64,000 nucleotides of DNA from Kineosphaera limosa NBRC 100340 (GCF_000298215.1 NZ_BAHD01000026.1:1-64000), one strand, 5' to 3'; shown: positions 43,390-53,369, numbered from the stretch's first letter. Translations and numbers: made by a program. The notes: generated from the sequence alone by a model not told the origin.

Positions 43390-44619
43390 TCATCGACGAC
43401 CCCATTCCCACGTCGGGCGGCTGAGCAGGCCTTGCCCCACCACGACGGTCTCGCCCAGATCGGTCGCCAGGTCGACGAGGCGGTGGGCGGGCACGACGCC
43501 CGGTGGCACCGGATCGTCGTCGAGCGGGTCCAGCAACCCGGGATGCGCCTGGGCGAGGGCCTCGAGCAGCGGCTGCGAGTGGGTGACGACCAGTACTTGA
43601 GTGCGCGTGGCCGTCTCCCCGATGAGCCGGGCCAGCGGCGGCAGCAGGCTGGGGTGCAGGCTCGTTTCGGGCTCGTTGAGCACCATGAACGGCGGCGGGT
43701 CGATCGTCAGCAGGGCGGCCAGCCACAGCAGGTAGCGCAGCGTGCCGTCGGAGAGTTCCGCCGCCCGCAGCGCCCGGAGCATGCCGGGTTGCTGCAGGGC
43801 GATGTCGAACATCCCGTCGGTGACCTGGATGTCGAGGGTGGCGCCTGGGAAGGCGTCGCCGACGCAGCGGTGCAGGCGGCCCGGGTCTTGTTCGAGGATC
43901 GTCGCCAGGGCCGCGGCCAGATCGGCGCCGTCGTCGGCGAGGGCGCCGGTGCGGGTGCCCACCTGCGGGAGCCGTGCGGGTGCCTGGGGGTCGGCGCGAA
44001 AACCGTCGTAGAAGCGCCAGCGCCGCAGCACCGAGCGCATGGCCCACAGCGCAGGCGCGGAAGCGGGATCGCTGTACTCGGTCAGCAGACTGGCGAAGGG
44101 TGGCAAGCGGACCTCCGCGCGCTCCCACCCGTCGGGCCCGCGCAGCTCGACGACCTGGTGGCGGCGGCGGGCCGCGAGGGTGGCCGGCCGCATCACCGGC
44201 CCCTGGAAGACCGCCTCGCGTTTGATCTCCGGGTCGCGCAGGAAGAACGGGATGCGTTCGGCCCGGTAGGCCTTCGGGGATTGCGGCGGCAGACCGAGGT
44301 CTACGAGGTAGCCCAGGTGCACGCCGCCCACGCCGAGCCGCAGGGAGATGGGCTCTTTGCGGATCGTGCCCTCGGTGCGGCCGCTCCGGCGGGCACCGCC
44401 CAGGGTGGCCGGCCCGGCCCACAGGGCCGACTGCAGGCCACCCTCGCGGGCCAGGGAGGCCACGACGCGACCCTGGCCGCAGTCGGCCAGCAGCCGCAGC
44501 GCCCGGTACAGGCTCGACTTGCCGGCGCCGTTCGGGCCGGTGACGACCGTGAGCCGACCGAGCGTGACCCGCACGTCACGCAACGATCGGTAGCCCGCGA
44601 CCGCCAGCACGCTGTACAT
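43390..44619 (-). CDS. AAA family ATPase (OLD-like, AAA_21)
   Basis: About 409 residues. Walker A GPNGAGKSS near the N-terminus after VAGYRSLRDVRVTLG, a typical SMC/OLD opening, and late LSDGTLRYLLWLAALL (signature) with PFMVLNEPETSLHP (Walker B, Asn for Asp in LNEPE) and VLVVTHSQPLL. No TOPRIM domain follows. Such ATPases work in DNA repair, defence or plasmid systems, usually with a partner; none is adjacent. ATG 44619 preferred over ATG 44649. Confidence 0.82.
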   Translation of the reverse strand: MYSVLAVAGYRSLRDVRVTLGRLTVVTGPNGAGKSSLYRALRLLADCGQGRVVASLAREGGLQSALWAGPATLGGARRSGRTEGTIRKEPISLRLGVGGVHLGYLVDLGLPPQSPKAYRAERIPFFLRDPEIKREAVFQGPVMRPATLAARRRHQVVELRGPDGWERAEVRLPPFASLLTEYSDPASAPALWAMRSVLRRWRFYDGFRADPQAPARLPQVGTRTGALADDGADLAAALATILEQDPGRLHRCVGDAFPGATLDIQVTDGMFDIALQQPGMLRALRAAELSDGTLRYLLWLAALLTIDPPPFMVLNEPETSLHPSLLPPLARLIGETATRTQVLVVTHSQPLLEALAQAHPGLLDPLDDDPVPPGVVPAHRLVDLATDLGETVVVGQGLLSRPTWEWGRR

Positions 44620-44789
44620 GTGGAGCAACCTAGGGGCGAGCACCGACAAGGTTCGCGGACCCGCCTGCGTGCGGCCTGCGCGTGCGGCCTGCGCGTGCGG
44701 CCCTGAGGCAGCCGGGTAGGTACCCTGGGGGCGATCGTCCGACCAGGTGAAACGGGCGAAACACGCTGGTGTGAGAAGTCGAGGGCAGG

Positions 44790-45725
44790 GTGAACAGTCC
44801 AGGCAGCAGCCGGCAGCCAGGCGAGGACGGCTCTCCCGCTGCGACCACTCCGGTCGATGGCGTGGCTCACCTCCCGGACGGGCGTCGCCTCGTCACCATG
44901 AGCGCTGGGGAGGGCGCTGTTGAGGGTACTGGCGACGGCCCCGACCTCGTGGTGTTCGAGGCGGGTCTGGGCTTCAGCGGCCGGTATTGGGGCCCGGTCC
45001 AGGAGGCCCTGGCCCGGCTCGCCCCGCAGGTGCGCACCCTCGCCTACGATCGCGCCGGCCTCGGCGAGAGCACCCCGGACGCGCAGCCGCGCGATCCGGC
45101 CCGGCTGACCGACGACCTCGACCACCTGATCGACGCCCACCCGCACCGCCGCCTCGTGCTCGTGGGTCACAGTTGGGGCGGGCCGATCGTCCGCCTGGTG
45201 GCGGCCAGGCGACTGGCTCGGGGGCTGCCGCCGACGGGTTTGGCCCTCATCGACGCCTCGGACGAGCGCGCGGACCTGTACTTCGGCGCGGCCGCGACGG
45301 TCGGCGACGCTCTCTACACGGCCGTCCTGCCGGTGCTGGGGCGCCTGGGGTTGTTGCGGCCCGTTTTCGGGGCTCTCGCCTCCGGCCTGCCCGAGCCCTA
45401 CCGCACTGCCACGGTGGCGGCCTCCAGCACCCCCAGCGCCGCCCGGGCGACCGCGGCGGAGAATCGGCACATCCAGCCGGGCCTGGCCGCGCTGCGTCGC
45501 CACCCTCCGGCGCTACCAGGGGTGCCCACCGTGGTGGTCTCCGGCGGCCGTGCCGGACCTCTGGAGCGCCGCAGCCGACGGCAGTTGAATGAAGCGCACG
45601 CCGCGACGGCCGCCGCCCACGACGGACGGCACGTGGTGACGCCGCGGTCCGGCCACCTGGTGCCCATCACCGAACCCGACCTCGTGGCCGGCGTGGTGCT
45701 GGAGCTGCTGCAAGCCGGAGAGTGA
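44790..45725 (+). CDS. Alpha/beta hydrolase
   Basis: 311 residues: a Gly/Thr-rich N-terminal 40 residues, then oxyanion region VVFEAGLGFSGRYWGP, nucleophile VGHSWGGPIVRL, acid likely in LIDASDERAD or later, and His in RSGHLVPITEPD. Cytosolic. GTG 44790; a TACCCT -10 candidate at 44721-44726 gives a leader of about 57 bases. Related to epoxide hydrolase/haloperoxidase-like enzymes; substrate unknown. Confidence 0.82.
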   Translation: MNSPGSSRQPGEDGSPAATTPVDGVAHLPDGRRLVTMSAGEGAVEGTGDGPDLVVFEAGLGFSGRYWGPVQEALARLAPQVRTLAYDRAGLGESTPDAQPRDPARLTDDLDHLIDAHPHRRLVLVGHSWGGPIVRLVAARRLARGLPPTGLALIDASDERADLYFGAAATVGDALYTAVLPVLGRLGLLRPVFGALASGLPEPYRTATVAASSTPSAARATAAENRHIQPGLAALRRHPPALPGVPTVVVSGGRAGPLERRSRRQLNEAHAATAAAHDGRHVVTPRSGHLVPITEPDLVAGVVLELLQAGE

Positions 45726-45751
45726 GGGGCCCGCCGAAGGCCCGATGCGCC

Positions 45752-45782
45752 TCGCCCCGCCGAGTGTTGCCCGGCGGGGCGA
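45752..45782. terminator. Terminator between convergent hydrolase and MCP genes
   Basis: TCGCCCCGCCG and CGGCGGGGCGA pair perfectly (11 bp) around a 9-base loop, 26 bp after the hydrolase stop and 12 bp before the MCP stop on the other strand. Probably bidirectional. Confidence 0.75.
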
Positions 45783-45793
45783 TGCGATAACGA

Positions 45794-47449
45794 TCAGGCG
45801 CGCACGCGGTACTGCCCGACGATGTCGTGCAGTTCCTGGGACAGGCGCGACAGATCCTGCGCGGCGGTGAGCGTCTGCGCGGCGCCGTCGGACGTCTCTC
45901 CGGCGTTGCCGGCCACCTTGTCGATGTTGCTGGCGATGCCGGACGATCCGGAGGCCGCGTCGTGCACCGATCGGCTCATCTCGTTGGTCGTCGCCGTCTG
46001 CTCCTCGACGGCGGAGGCGATCGTCGACTGGGTCTCGTTGATGCGCGCGATGACCTCGGTGATGTTGGCGAGCGCCGCGCTGGTGGCGGCGGCGTCGTCC
46101 TGAATACCCTGGACGCGGGTGGAGATGTCCTCGGTGGCCGCGGCGCTCTGCTGCGCCAGCTCCTTGACCTCGTTGGCGACGACCGCGAAGCCCTTGCCCG
46201 CCTCGCCGGCGCGGGCCGCCTCGATGGTGGCGTTGAGCGCGAGCAGGTTGGTCTGCTCGGCAATGCTGGTGATCGCCTTCATGACCTCCCCGATCCGGAT
46301 CGAGGACTCCGACAGCTTGCGCACGGTCTCGGCGGTCAGCTCGGCCGAATGCACGGCCTCCTGGGCGACGCCCGTGGCGCGGGTGGCGGCGGTGGCGATC
46401 TCCTGAATGGAGGCGCTCATCTCCTCGGTGCCGGAGGCGACGGTGGAGACGCTGTTGCTGACATCGCCGGCGGCGTGCGAGGCCGACTGCGCCTCCGCGC
46501 GGGTGCGGGTCGAGACCTCATCGAGGCGGGAGGCCGTGGCAGTCAGCTGGCTGGAGGCCGACGACAGGGCCGCCGCGTTCGTGCTGATGGCCGCGATGAC
46601 CGTGGACACCTGCTCGTTCTGGGCGTTGAAGGCATCCGCCAGGTCGTGCAACTCGTCGACGCCCTCGGGCTCGAGGGTGAACGACAGGTCGCGGGGGTCG
46701 CGGTCCTGCAACGTGGTGGCGTAGTGCCGGATCACCGAGCCCATCTGGCGGTGGAACACCCAGAGGATGGTCAGGAGGGCGATCGAGAGCAGTACCGCGA
46801 TGATGGCCAGGGCGATCTCGGTGGCAGAGCGCAGCCAGGCGCTCGATTCGGCGTCGGCGGTCACCCGCTGGGCGTTCTCGGTGCGGAACTGCTCGATCGG
46901 GCCCATGATCTTGGCGGCCTCACCCAGGTACGCCTCGTTGTGCACGAGGTCGCGGGCGAGTTCCCGCTTCTGCTCGGCGTTCAGCGCGCGGTCGGCAGCC
47001 GACAGGCTGTACTCCGCGACCGGCCCCGGCATGGCGGCGGGAGCGACATTCGCGGCCTCGAGCATGAGCCGCATGGCTCGGGTCTCGGTCTGCACGAGCG
47101 TCGCGGAGTTCTGGCTCGCCTGGGCCACGAGGTCGAGTTCCGACTGCGGCGTCTCCAGCGACTCCAACGTGGCGATCGCCTTGGCCTGCGACTTGGTCTC
47201 GTTGATCTCCGTCCAGTACTGGTCGAGCCAGGCCTGGTCGCCCGTCGCGGTGTAGGCGCGCACGGTGTTGGTCAACAGCCGGGAGGAGTCCCGAACCGTC
47301 TCGGCGGCCTCGATCGACTGCTCTTTGACGGCGATGGAGCGCGTCATCTGGTTGGTCGAGTACACGTTGCCGACGACGGCTGCCCCGGCCAAGGCTGTGA
47401 GGCCGATCGCAGCCGCTGCCGCGATGGTGGTGATTCTTGACTGCTTCAC
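45794..47449 (-). CDS. Methyl-accepting chemotaxis protein
   Basis: 551 residues: short cytoplasmic N-terminus, first membrane segment ([20 protein letters not shown]), an outer four-helix-bundle-like domain (about 35-210), second segment ([20 protein letters not shown]), HAMP, and a signalling hairpin with the conserved tip [20 protein letters not shown]. Heptads of the 36-44H class surround it. GTG 47449 has GGAGG 7 bases upstream. No che or flagellar genes lie in the window, so partner proteins are elsewhere. Confidence 0.95.
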   Translation of the reverse strand: MKQSRITTIAAAAAIGLTALAGAAVVGNVYSTNQMTRSIAVKEQSIEAAETVRDSSRLLTNTVRAYTATGDQAWLDQYWTEINETKSQAKAIATLESLETPQSELDLVAQASQNSATLVQTETRAMRLMLEAANVAPAAMPGPVAEYSLSAADRALNAEQKRELARDLVHNEAYLGEAAKIMGPIEQFRTENAQRVTADAESSAWLRSATEIALAIIAVLLSIALLTILWVFHRQMGSVIRHYATTLQDRDPRDLSFTLEPEGVDELHDLADAFNAQNEQVSTVIAAISTNAAALSSASSQLTATASRLDEVSTRTRAEAQSASHAAGDVSNSVSTVASGTEEMSASIQEIATAATRATGVAQEAVHSAELTAETVRKLSESSIRIGEVMKAITSIAEQTNLLALNATIEAARAGEAGKGFAVVANEVKELAQQSAAATEDISTRVQGIQDDAAATSAALANITEVIARINETQSTIASAVEEQTATTNEMSRSVHDAASGSSGIASNIDKVAGNAGETSDGAAQTLTAAQDLSRLSQELHDIVGQYRVRA

Positions 47450-47606
47450 GAGAATTCCTCCGGGACAATTCGTGCCTTTTAGGAGCAAACGTGCTATTTC
47501 TGCGCTCCAGCCCTAGAGATCGACACGCGGACACGGGATCTGAGACCGGCCACTCCGAGCTGCCCCGGGAAGGGACGTTCGGCCTTTCTGGGGCCTCCCG
47601 CCTTCG

Positions 47607-47620
47607 TGGGTCCGGACCCA
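47607..47620. promoter_or_regulatory. 14-bp perfect palindrome upstream of the opine-type gene
   Basis: TGGGTCCGGACCCA lies in the 239-bp divergent region between the MCP gene and the dehydrogenase, 69 bp before the dehydrogenase start. A candidate operator; no family match. Confidence 0.4.
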
Positions 47621-47688
47621 GGGTCACGCGAGTGCGGCAAGATCGACAGAGGTAACGAGGCGACGATCGAATGAGGAGAGACAGCGGC

Positions 47689-48765
47689 ATGCGGGTAGCG
47701 ATCATGGGGTCCGGCAACGGCGGTACCGCGGCGGCGTTCGAGTGGGCGCAAGCGGGGCACGAGGTCTCGATGTGGGACTTCGAGCAGTTCGACGCCAATA
47801 TCGCCGCGATCGCGGCAGCGGGGAGCATCGAGGGGCGGGTGAAGTTCGAGGGCACGGCGCCGGTCCGGTACGCGGGGCACGACCTCGACCGGGCCCTGGA
47901 GGGGGCCGAGTTGGTGCTCATCGTCGGCCCCGCCTACGCGCACGAGGCGATGGGAGAGGCGTTGCGCGGCAAGCTCTCCGAAGACGCCGCCTACTGCGTG
48001 CTGCCGAGTTCGTGCAATGGCGCGGTGGTGCTCAAGCAGGCGCTCGGGCTCGACCTCATGGACGACACCTACGTCATCGGCGAGACGCACACGCTGCCGT
48101 ACGGCTGCCGGCTCGTCGCGCCCGGGATCGTGCGGGTCACGACGCGGGTGCTCGACGGCCTGTTCGTCGCGGCGCTGCCCAGCTCACGCACCCCGGAGCT
48201 GCTGACCAAGTTGCAGGTCGTGTGGCCGCAGGCCGAGGCGGCGAAGAATGTGTTGCAGACAACCCTGCAGAACGGCAATCCGGTGCTGCATCCGGCGATC
48301 ATGCTGCTCAATGCGAGCCGCATCGAGAACACCGGCGGCGACTTCCTCTTTTACACCGAAGGTGTGACGCTCGCCTCAGCGCGACTCATGGAGGCGGTCG
48401 AGGGCGAGCGGCAGGAGCTCGGCCGGGTCCTCGGCATCGATATCGTGCGCGACCCCGAGTTGGGCCTGCGCCAGGGTTATGTGTCGGAGGCGACCTACCT
48501 CAAGGGCTACAACGACGGCATCGGGTTCGCGAAGTCGCAGGCGCCGAAGACACTGGATTTCCGCTACCTGACCGAGGACGTTCCCTACGGATTGGTCTTC
48601 ATGTCCGAGTTGGCACGCCAATGCGACGTGCCCACCCCGGCGATCGACACGGTGATTTCGATGGCCTCGATCATTCTCGACGTGGACTTCCGCGCCGCCG
48701 GCAAGCGCCTCCCCAAGGATCTCGGCTTCGCCGACCTCACTTTGGAGCAGGTGCGGGGCCTGTGA
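47689..48765 (+). CDS. NAD/NADP-dependent opine dehydrogenase-family protein
   Basis: 358 residues. The N-terminal MRVAIMGSGNGGTAAA is the dinucleotide motif; the C-terminal half has NGNPVLHPAIMLLNASRIEN, with the catalytic His of octopine/nopaline dehydrogenases, and RLMEAVEGERQELGRVLGI. Members condense or oxidise amino acid-keto acid opines, including staphylopine-type metallophores. ATG 47689 is preferred (AGGAG 10 bases upstream) over ATG 47671, which has no ribosome site. No nicotianamine synthase-like gene is adjacent, so metallophore synthesis is unsupported here. 3' end overlaps the CPA1 gene by 29 bp. Confidence 0.85.
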   Translation: MRVAIMGSGNGGTAAAFEWAQAGHEVSMWDFEQFDANIAAIAAAGSIEGRVKFEGTAPVRYAGHDLDRALEGAELVLIVGPAYAHEAMGEALRGKLSEDAAYCVLPSSCNGAVVLKQALGLDLMDDTYVIGETHTLPYGCRLVAPGIVRVTTRVLDGLFVAALPSSRTPELLTKLQVVWPQAEAAKNVLQTTLQNGNPVLHPAIMLLNASRIENTGGDFLFYTEGVTLASARLMEAVEGERQELGRVLGIDIVRDPELGLRQGYVSEATYLKGYNDGIGFAKSQAPKTLDFRYLTEDVPYGLVFMSELARQCDVPTPAIDTVISMASIILDVDFRAAGKRLPKDLGFADLTLEQVRGL

Positions 48766-49978
48766 CCTGCGCGGCCCGCCGCTCGTAGACCCGCGCGATG
48801 AAGGGCGCGCCCACACCGTGCAGCACGAAGCTGGCGAGTACGGTGACCACCATCGCGGCCAGCGCCGTCTCGCTCTCGTTGGCGGGCAGGTCGGCGAAGG
48901 CGAGCAGCCCGAAGACGATCGTGGCGATGCCGCGCGGCCCCAGCAGGGCCACGAGCATCCGGTCGCGCAGCGGCATCGAGGACCCGAGCAGGCACAGCAG
49001 CACGGGCACGATGCGCACGACGGTCAGCGCCGCGAGCGGGAAGAGGGCGACCTGCCAGCTGAAGAGCACCTGCATGGCGATCACCGAACACACGCCCAGC
49101 ACGAACCACATGACGTAACCGGTGAGCGCGGCGAGGTCTTCGGTCAGGTCGATCTCGGAGTGGGCGAGGTGGCCGCGGGCCGCGCGGAACGCCAACCCGG
49201 CGACGAAGGCCGCGACGAAGCCGTTGCCGTGCCAGGTGAACGCCAAGGCGTAGGCGAGCAGCGGAATGGTGACGACGCCGACGCGCAGGGCCGTCGAGGA
49301 GGACCAGCCGCGGGCGACGACGAACCGCATCAGCAGACCGGAGGCGACGCCCACCACGATGGCTTTGAGGGACGCAGGGAGCGCCTCCGCCAGGGCCGCC
49401 TGCGGGGTGGCGGCGTGGGAGGTGTTGCCGGCCAGGGTGAGGGCGAAGATGAAGATCGGGGCGACGATGCCGTCGTTGTAGCCGCTTTCGACGTTGAGAA
49501 CGTTGCGCACCCGTTCGGGAAAGCGTTTGTCCTTGAGGATGTCGGCGGCCGGCGCCATATCGGTGGGCACGACCGCGCAGACGATGGCGAGGACGGCGGC
49601 CACGCTCAACGCGGGGAAGGCCCACAGTCCGGCCGCGGTGCCGAGCAGGATGCTCAGCGGCAGCGCGAGAAACAGCAGCCGGCTGGCGGGCTTGGGCTCG
49701 TGGCCCAGGATGCCCCGGCGGATCTCGAAGGAGTCGACGAAGAGCACCAGCGCGAGGATGACTTCGGCGATCTGCTGAGCCGTGCGGCCCGTGAGCACCT
49801 GATTGGCGATCTTGAGGTCGAAGTCCTGGGACACGATGCCCAAGGCGCTGGCCGCGCCGACAGCCAGGCCGCCAGCCACCATGACCATGGGTGCCGTGAT
49901 GCGCCACGTGCGCAGCTGTTCAGCCGCCAACGCCCAGATGAGCAGCACAGCACCGCATGCCAAAATCGCGGTCGTCAC
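48737..49978 (-). CDS. Cation:proton antiporter, CPA1 family
   Basis: 413 residues with about 12 membrane segments. IVCAVVPTDMAPAADILKD and RVRNVLNVESGYNDGIVAPI match the Asp-bearing segments of CPA1 Na+(K+)/H+ exchangers (ND or ESG-x-ND motif). ALLGPRGIATIVFGLLA is the usual Arg-containing segment. GTG 49978 has AGGGGA 7 bases upstream. It handles pH or salt stress. The C-terminus is short, without a TrkA domain. Confidence 0.9.
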   Translation of the reverse strand: MTTAILACGAVLLIWALAAEQLRTWRITAPMVMVAGGLAVGAASALGIVSQDFDLKIANQVLTGRTAQQIAEVILALVLFVDSFEIRRGILGHEPKPASRLLFLALPLSILLGTAAGLWAFPALSVAAVLAIVCAVVPTDMAPAADILKDKRFPERVRNVLNVESGYNDGIVAPIFIFALTLAGNTSHAATPQAALAEALPASLKAIVVGVASGLLMRFVVARGWSSSTALRVGVVTIPLLAYALAFTWHGNGFVAAFVAGLAFRAARGHLAHSEIDLTEDLAALTGYVMWFVLGVCSVIAMQVLFSWQVALFPLAALTVVRIVPVLLCLLGSSMPLRDRMLVALLGPRGIATIVFGLLAFADLPANESETALAAMVVTVLASFVLHGVGAPFIARVYERRAAQVTGPAPAPK

Positions 49979-50181
49979 GACACGTCCCCTTATCGATCCA
50001 TCCCCGTCCGGCGGCCCTCCTGGCACGCTGAACCCTGAACAAAGGTAGGCCAGACCAACAGGGCGTCTCACCAGGGGTTCGACCTCCGAGCCGCTCGTGC
50101 AACTCGGTCAGGGCACCTGCGCACCGCAGCAACGCGCCTCGTCAGCTGTGCAGTCCGCGCAACACCTCGTAGAACGCGGCC

Positions 50182-50373
50182 TTGCCTGCGAAGCCGATGC
50201 CGGGGCGGTCGTCGAGTCGCACGCGGCGCCTCGTCGACCTCGTGGCGGCCGGCGACGCCACGGCCGCCGCCGACCTCGCGGCCGCCCACAACGAACGCAG
50301 CCTGGCAGCCACCGCTCTGGCGACACCGGCCCCAGCTGTCCGCGACGTGGGCGCCGGAGCCGACGGAACGTGA
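50182..50373 (+). pseudogene. Remnant of a GntR-family (FCD) regulator
   Basis: Frame segment RRLVDLVAAGDATAAADLAA, followed by AHNERSLAATALA, resembles the end of an FCD-type GntR regulator. No start, winged helix or upstream frame is left, so only about 50 residues can be recognised. It points towards a truncated proline racemase-family gene; such pairs are normally regulator and target. The remaining 49979-50181 shows no gene. Confidence 0.45.
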
Positions 50374-50393
50374 CCGAGCGCTCTCCGGCCGGG

Positions 50394-51107
50394 TCAACGC
50401 AGTACGAACCCGGGGGTCAGGTCATCGCGAGAGTCGATGACGAATGTGTGCTCGCCGGTTCGATAGGCCATCCCGGTGACCATCGGCAGCACGGCATCCC
50501 GGTCGTCGACGTATTCGGGCGTGACCTGCAAGCCCACGCTTGCCGCATCGAGTTGCGCGTAGATCGCGCCGCCGTAGGTGACGTCCACGCTCAACTCGCC
50601 CCGCGAGGTCTGCACCGGTACGTCCGTGGCCAGCACGTAACTGGGGACGTTGAGAAAATCCGCGCACTGGACCGTGCCGTCGGCGGCGGTGTGCACGCGC
50701 GCGGTCACCCGGCCGGAGGGGACATCGATGATCACCTCGGTGATGCCGCTGGGGTCGGCGGGGACGAGTCCGCTCTCGATCGCCCAGACACCCAGGGCGA
50801 TGGTGCCGTGTCCGCACGCCGTCGAGAAGCCGTCCTTGTGCCAGAACAGCACGCCGAAGTGCGCGCCTGCATCGTCGGGCTCGACGACGAAGCCGCCGTA
50901 CATGTCCGCGTGCCCGCGAGGTTCGTGGCACAGGATCCGTCGGATCCGTTCGATCTGCGGGTTGGCCATCGCGAAGACCCGCTTCGCCGGCACGTTCGCT
51001 CCCTCGATGTCGATCGGAAGGCTGGTGACGATGCGGAACGGCTCGCCGCCCGTGTGATAGTCGACGCTCTGGTAATGCTCCGTGGCCGGGGGGAGTGAGT
51101 GCGGCAT
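50394..51107 (-). pseudogene. Proline racemase-family protein with internal in-frame deletion
   Basis: About 237 residues against 330-345 in the family. The start (SVDYHTGGEPFRIVTSLP), CHEPRGHADMYGGFVVEP and the first catalytic Cys in FSTACGHGTIALG are present, as is the normal C-terminus (VTGMAYRTGEHTFVIDSRDD). The middle, about 90-100 residues with the second catalytic residue (RSP-[CT]-GTG), is missing after TPEYVDDRDA, while the frame stays open. It cannot have two-base racemase or epimerase activity. ATG 51107; GTG 51116 is possible. Relatives are hydroxyproline epimerases or dehydratases. Confidence 0.8.
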
Positions 51108-51213
51108 GGTGCGCACGCTAGCGCTTGCGTCGGCAACATAGGCGACGACTTCGCCGCCCCGACGGTCGCCCTCAGTCCGGTCGGCGGAGCGAGCGGCCTT
51201 CTAGGCTGAGCCG

Positions 51214-52152
51214 ATGACGTCGAGCACCCCTGCGGACGGGCTGGTCTGGCACTACACGGACGCCGCCGGCCTGCTGTCCATCACGAGCAACCATGTGCTG
51301 TGGGCGACCGCGTCCGGCTTTCTCAACGACGCACTGGAGGTGGAGCTCGGGGTCACGCGCATGAAGGAGGCTCTGGAGGTCAAGGCCGCAGGCAGCGACG
51401 ACGTGGTGCGCCGCTTCATCGAGGAGCGGCTGCGGTCGGAGTTGATGAAGCCCTCGACGGCCTCGCCGACGCTGTTCTTCATCCTGAGCGCCGCCCAGCA
51501 CTGGGATCTGCTGGCGATGTGGCGGTGTTACGGCGGCCGCGGGGAGTCGTACGCCATCGGCCTCGATCCGCACGCCCCCTTGGCCGTGCTCACCGAACCG
51601 GGCGTCGACGTCTCGCCGTTGACGACGGGCGACGGCTACGTCACGCATCGTCCGTGGGCCCCCGTGCGCTACGACCTGGCCGAGCAGCGAGCGCTGGCGG
51701 AGGCGGTGGTCGAGGGACTCCCGGCGGCGTACGAGGCGGCCCGAGCCCGCGTGGCCTCCGGAGAATTGGATCGCGCCGACGTCTTGGAGGCGGTGCAGGG
51801 CACGCTCGACGATCTCGAACAGGCCCTCTTCCTCATCAAACACTCCGGCTTTCACGACGAGCGCGAGGTGCGCTACTGCACCGGCATCTTCGACCCCGAC
51901 GGTTCGGCGTACCGGCAGGGGGTGGTTCGCTACCGTGCGTCGGCCTTCGGGATGGCGCCCTACTTGCACCTCACGGGTGCAGGAGAGCCCGGCTCGGTCT
52001 TCACCGATCGCGCCGCGCCCCTGCCGATCCGGGCCGTCGCCATCTCACCCTCTCCCCACGGCGGCCGCTCCGCCGAACCCACCCGCGCGATGCTCGCCGG
52101 CAACGGCTACGACGTCGACGTCTTCGCGTCCCAGATCCCCTTCCGCGCGTAG
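51214..52152 (+). CDS. DUF2971-family protein
   Basis: 312 residues. VWHYTDAAGLLSITSNHVLW and ATASGFLNDALEVELG are the DUF2971 opening; later HDEREVRYCTGIF is also conserved. Function unknown; members turn up as single genes and beside mobile or defence genes. The HYT...L..I pattern looks like the nicotinamide-binding start of ADP-ribosyltransferase folds, but that is only a resemblance. TAGGCT lies 6 bases before ATG 51214, a leaderless pattern. Converges on an AAA ATPase gene. Confidence 0.78.
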   Translation: MTSSTPADGLVWHYTDAAGLLSITSNHVLWATASGFLNDALEVELGVTRMKEALEVKAAGSDDVVRRFIEERLRSELMKPSTASPTLFFILSAAQHWDLLAMWRCYGGRGESYAIGLDPHAPLAVLTEPGVDVSPLTTGDGYVTHRPWAPVRYDLAEQRALAEAVVEGLPAAYEAARARVASGELDRADVLEAVQGTLDDLEQALFLIKHSGFHDEREVRYCTGIFDPDGSAYRQGVVRYRASAFGMAPYLHLTGAGEPGSVFTDRAAPLPIRAVAISPSPHGGRSAEPTRAMLAGNGYDVDVFASQIPFRA

Positions 52153-52178
52153 CGCGTCTGCGCCTACGAGCGCGAGGG

Positions 52179-53360
52179 CTAGGCGAACTGGGGATCTCCG
52201 TCGGTTTCGTCGAGGATGAACTGCCCGAACCCTGGAGCGTTGAGCGCGAGGACCCCTCGGCGGGGGACAGCAAGCAGTCCCTTCCCCAGGAGAGCTGCGC
52301 GGGCGACGCTGAGGTCGTTGGAGTGCATGCCGAGTGCTGCAGCGAGTTCTGCTCGGGACATTTCCTCCAGCCCCGAGCGCGCGATGGTCGCTAGGACGCG
52401 CCGTTCGGCTGCGGTCGCGCGGTTCCAGCGCCCCCGATAGAACAGCTCGACTTGCTCGTCAGCGGCGGCGACTCCGCTCCTGGCGTCATCGAGGTCGATG
52501 CGGTCGCCGCTTCGTCGCTCGCGTGACAGCCACACTTCATGGCCGTAGAGCTGGACGAAGTACGGGTAGCCGCCCGACCTGGTCAGCACGATCTCCAGCG
52601 CCTCGGACTCCCAAATCACCCCAGCCTCAAGAGCTGGCTGGAAGAGGGCTGCGGTGGCTGCGTTCTCGGGCAGGTTAGTGACCGTCTCGAAACGGAACCG
52701 CTCGGCGAAGGACGCTCCTTCGGTGACTCGCTCTTGGGTGCTGCTCAGTCCGGCCGCCATCAGTGCTGCTGGAAGGGCCGCTGCTCCGGCGGCGTGCACC
52801 TCGGCCTGGAGCTCCTGCCAGGCGGTCGCGAGAACCCGAATCTCCGACGGGTCGGCATCTTGCAGCTCGTCGATGAAGATCACCAGGCCGCGGTTGGTCG
52901 CCTGTGTCGCGCCTGCGACGGCCGTCACCACCTGCTTGAGGCTGGAGACTGCGGAGGGGAGTGCGCTCGCGGCCCGGACATCGAGCGCGACTTCGGCGGG
53001 GCCGAGTCGGAGGCCGACGCGGCTGACGGCGTGTTTGAACTGCTCGGTGAGCGGCATCGGCGACAGCTGCTGCATCCGGTGCGCGAGGAGGTCCGCCAGC
53101 GGGGCGAGCGTGGCGCCGGGACTGGCGGTCACGAAGGCCGTGGACAGGCCCAGTGCCGTTGCTGTTCGCTCTACGGCTCGCAGCAGTGATGTCTTGCCCA
53201 CACCTCGAGCGCCTTGCACGACCTGAATCCGGCCCTCGAAGTGCTGCCTGCCTGCCACACCGACGAGGCTCCGCTCCAGCGCGGCGGTCTGCCGCTCACG
53301 ACCGGGAGTGAACGTGGCGATGTCGCCCGGCGTGTAGGGCGATGCGAGAGGGTCGAGCAC
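52179..53360 (-). CDS. AAA+ ATPase with C-terminal winged helix (ORC/Cdc6- or NACHT-like, AAA_16)
   Basis: 393 residues. Walker A QGARGVGKTS (near 49-58), Walker B GLVIFIDELQDADP, sensor-like PAALMAAGLSST and an arginine region; then GGYPYFVQLYGHEVW, typical of archaeal-type ATPase_2/AAA_16. The last 80 residues (RRVLATIARSGLEEMSRAEL, AAALGMHSNDLSVARAALLG) look like a winged helix. Sequence-specific DNA binding to the AT-rich dyad just upstream is an attractive idea. GTG 53360 has AGGAGG 5 bases upstream. Confidence 0.82.
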   Translation of the reverse strand: MLDPLASPYTPGDIATFTPGRERQTAALERSLVGVAGRQHFEGRIQVVQGARGVGKTSLLRAVERTATALGLSTAFVTASPGATLAPLADLLAHRMQQLSPMPLTEQFKHAVSRVGLRLGPAEVALDVRAASALPSAVSSLKQVVTAVAGATQATNRGLVIFIDELQDADPSEIRVLATAWQELQAEVHAAGAAALPAALMAAGLSSTQERVTEGASFAERFRFETVTNLPENAATAALFQPALEAGVIWESEALEIVLTRSGGYPYFVQLYGHEVWLSRERRSGDRIDLDDARSGVAAADEQVELFYRGRWNRATAAERRVLATIARSGLEEMSRAELAAALGMHSNDLSVARAALLGKGLLAVPRRGVLALNAPGFGQFILDETDGDPQFA

Positions 53361-53369
53361 GGAGCCTCC

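Noticed and set aside
47689-48765. Opine metallophore (staphylopine-like) biosynthesis locus
   Set aside because: No aminobutanoyl or nicotianamine-like synthase and no matching transporter adjoin the dehydrogenase.
50060-50120. tRNA-like GGTTCGA segment near 50086
   Set aside because: No acceptor, D-arm or anticodon stem can be formed around it.
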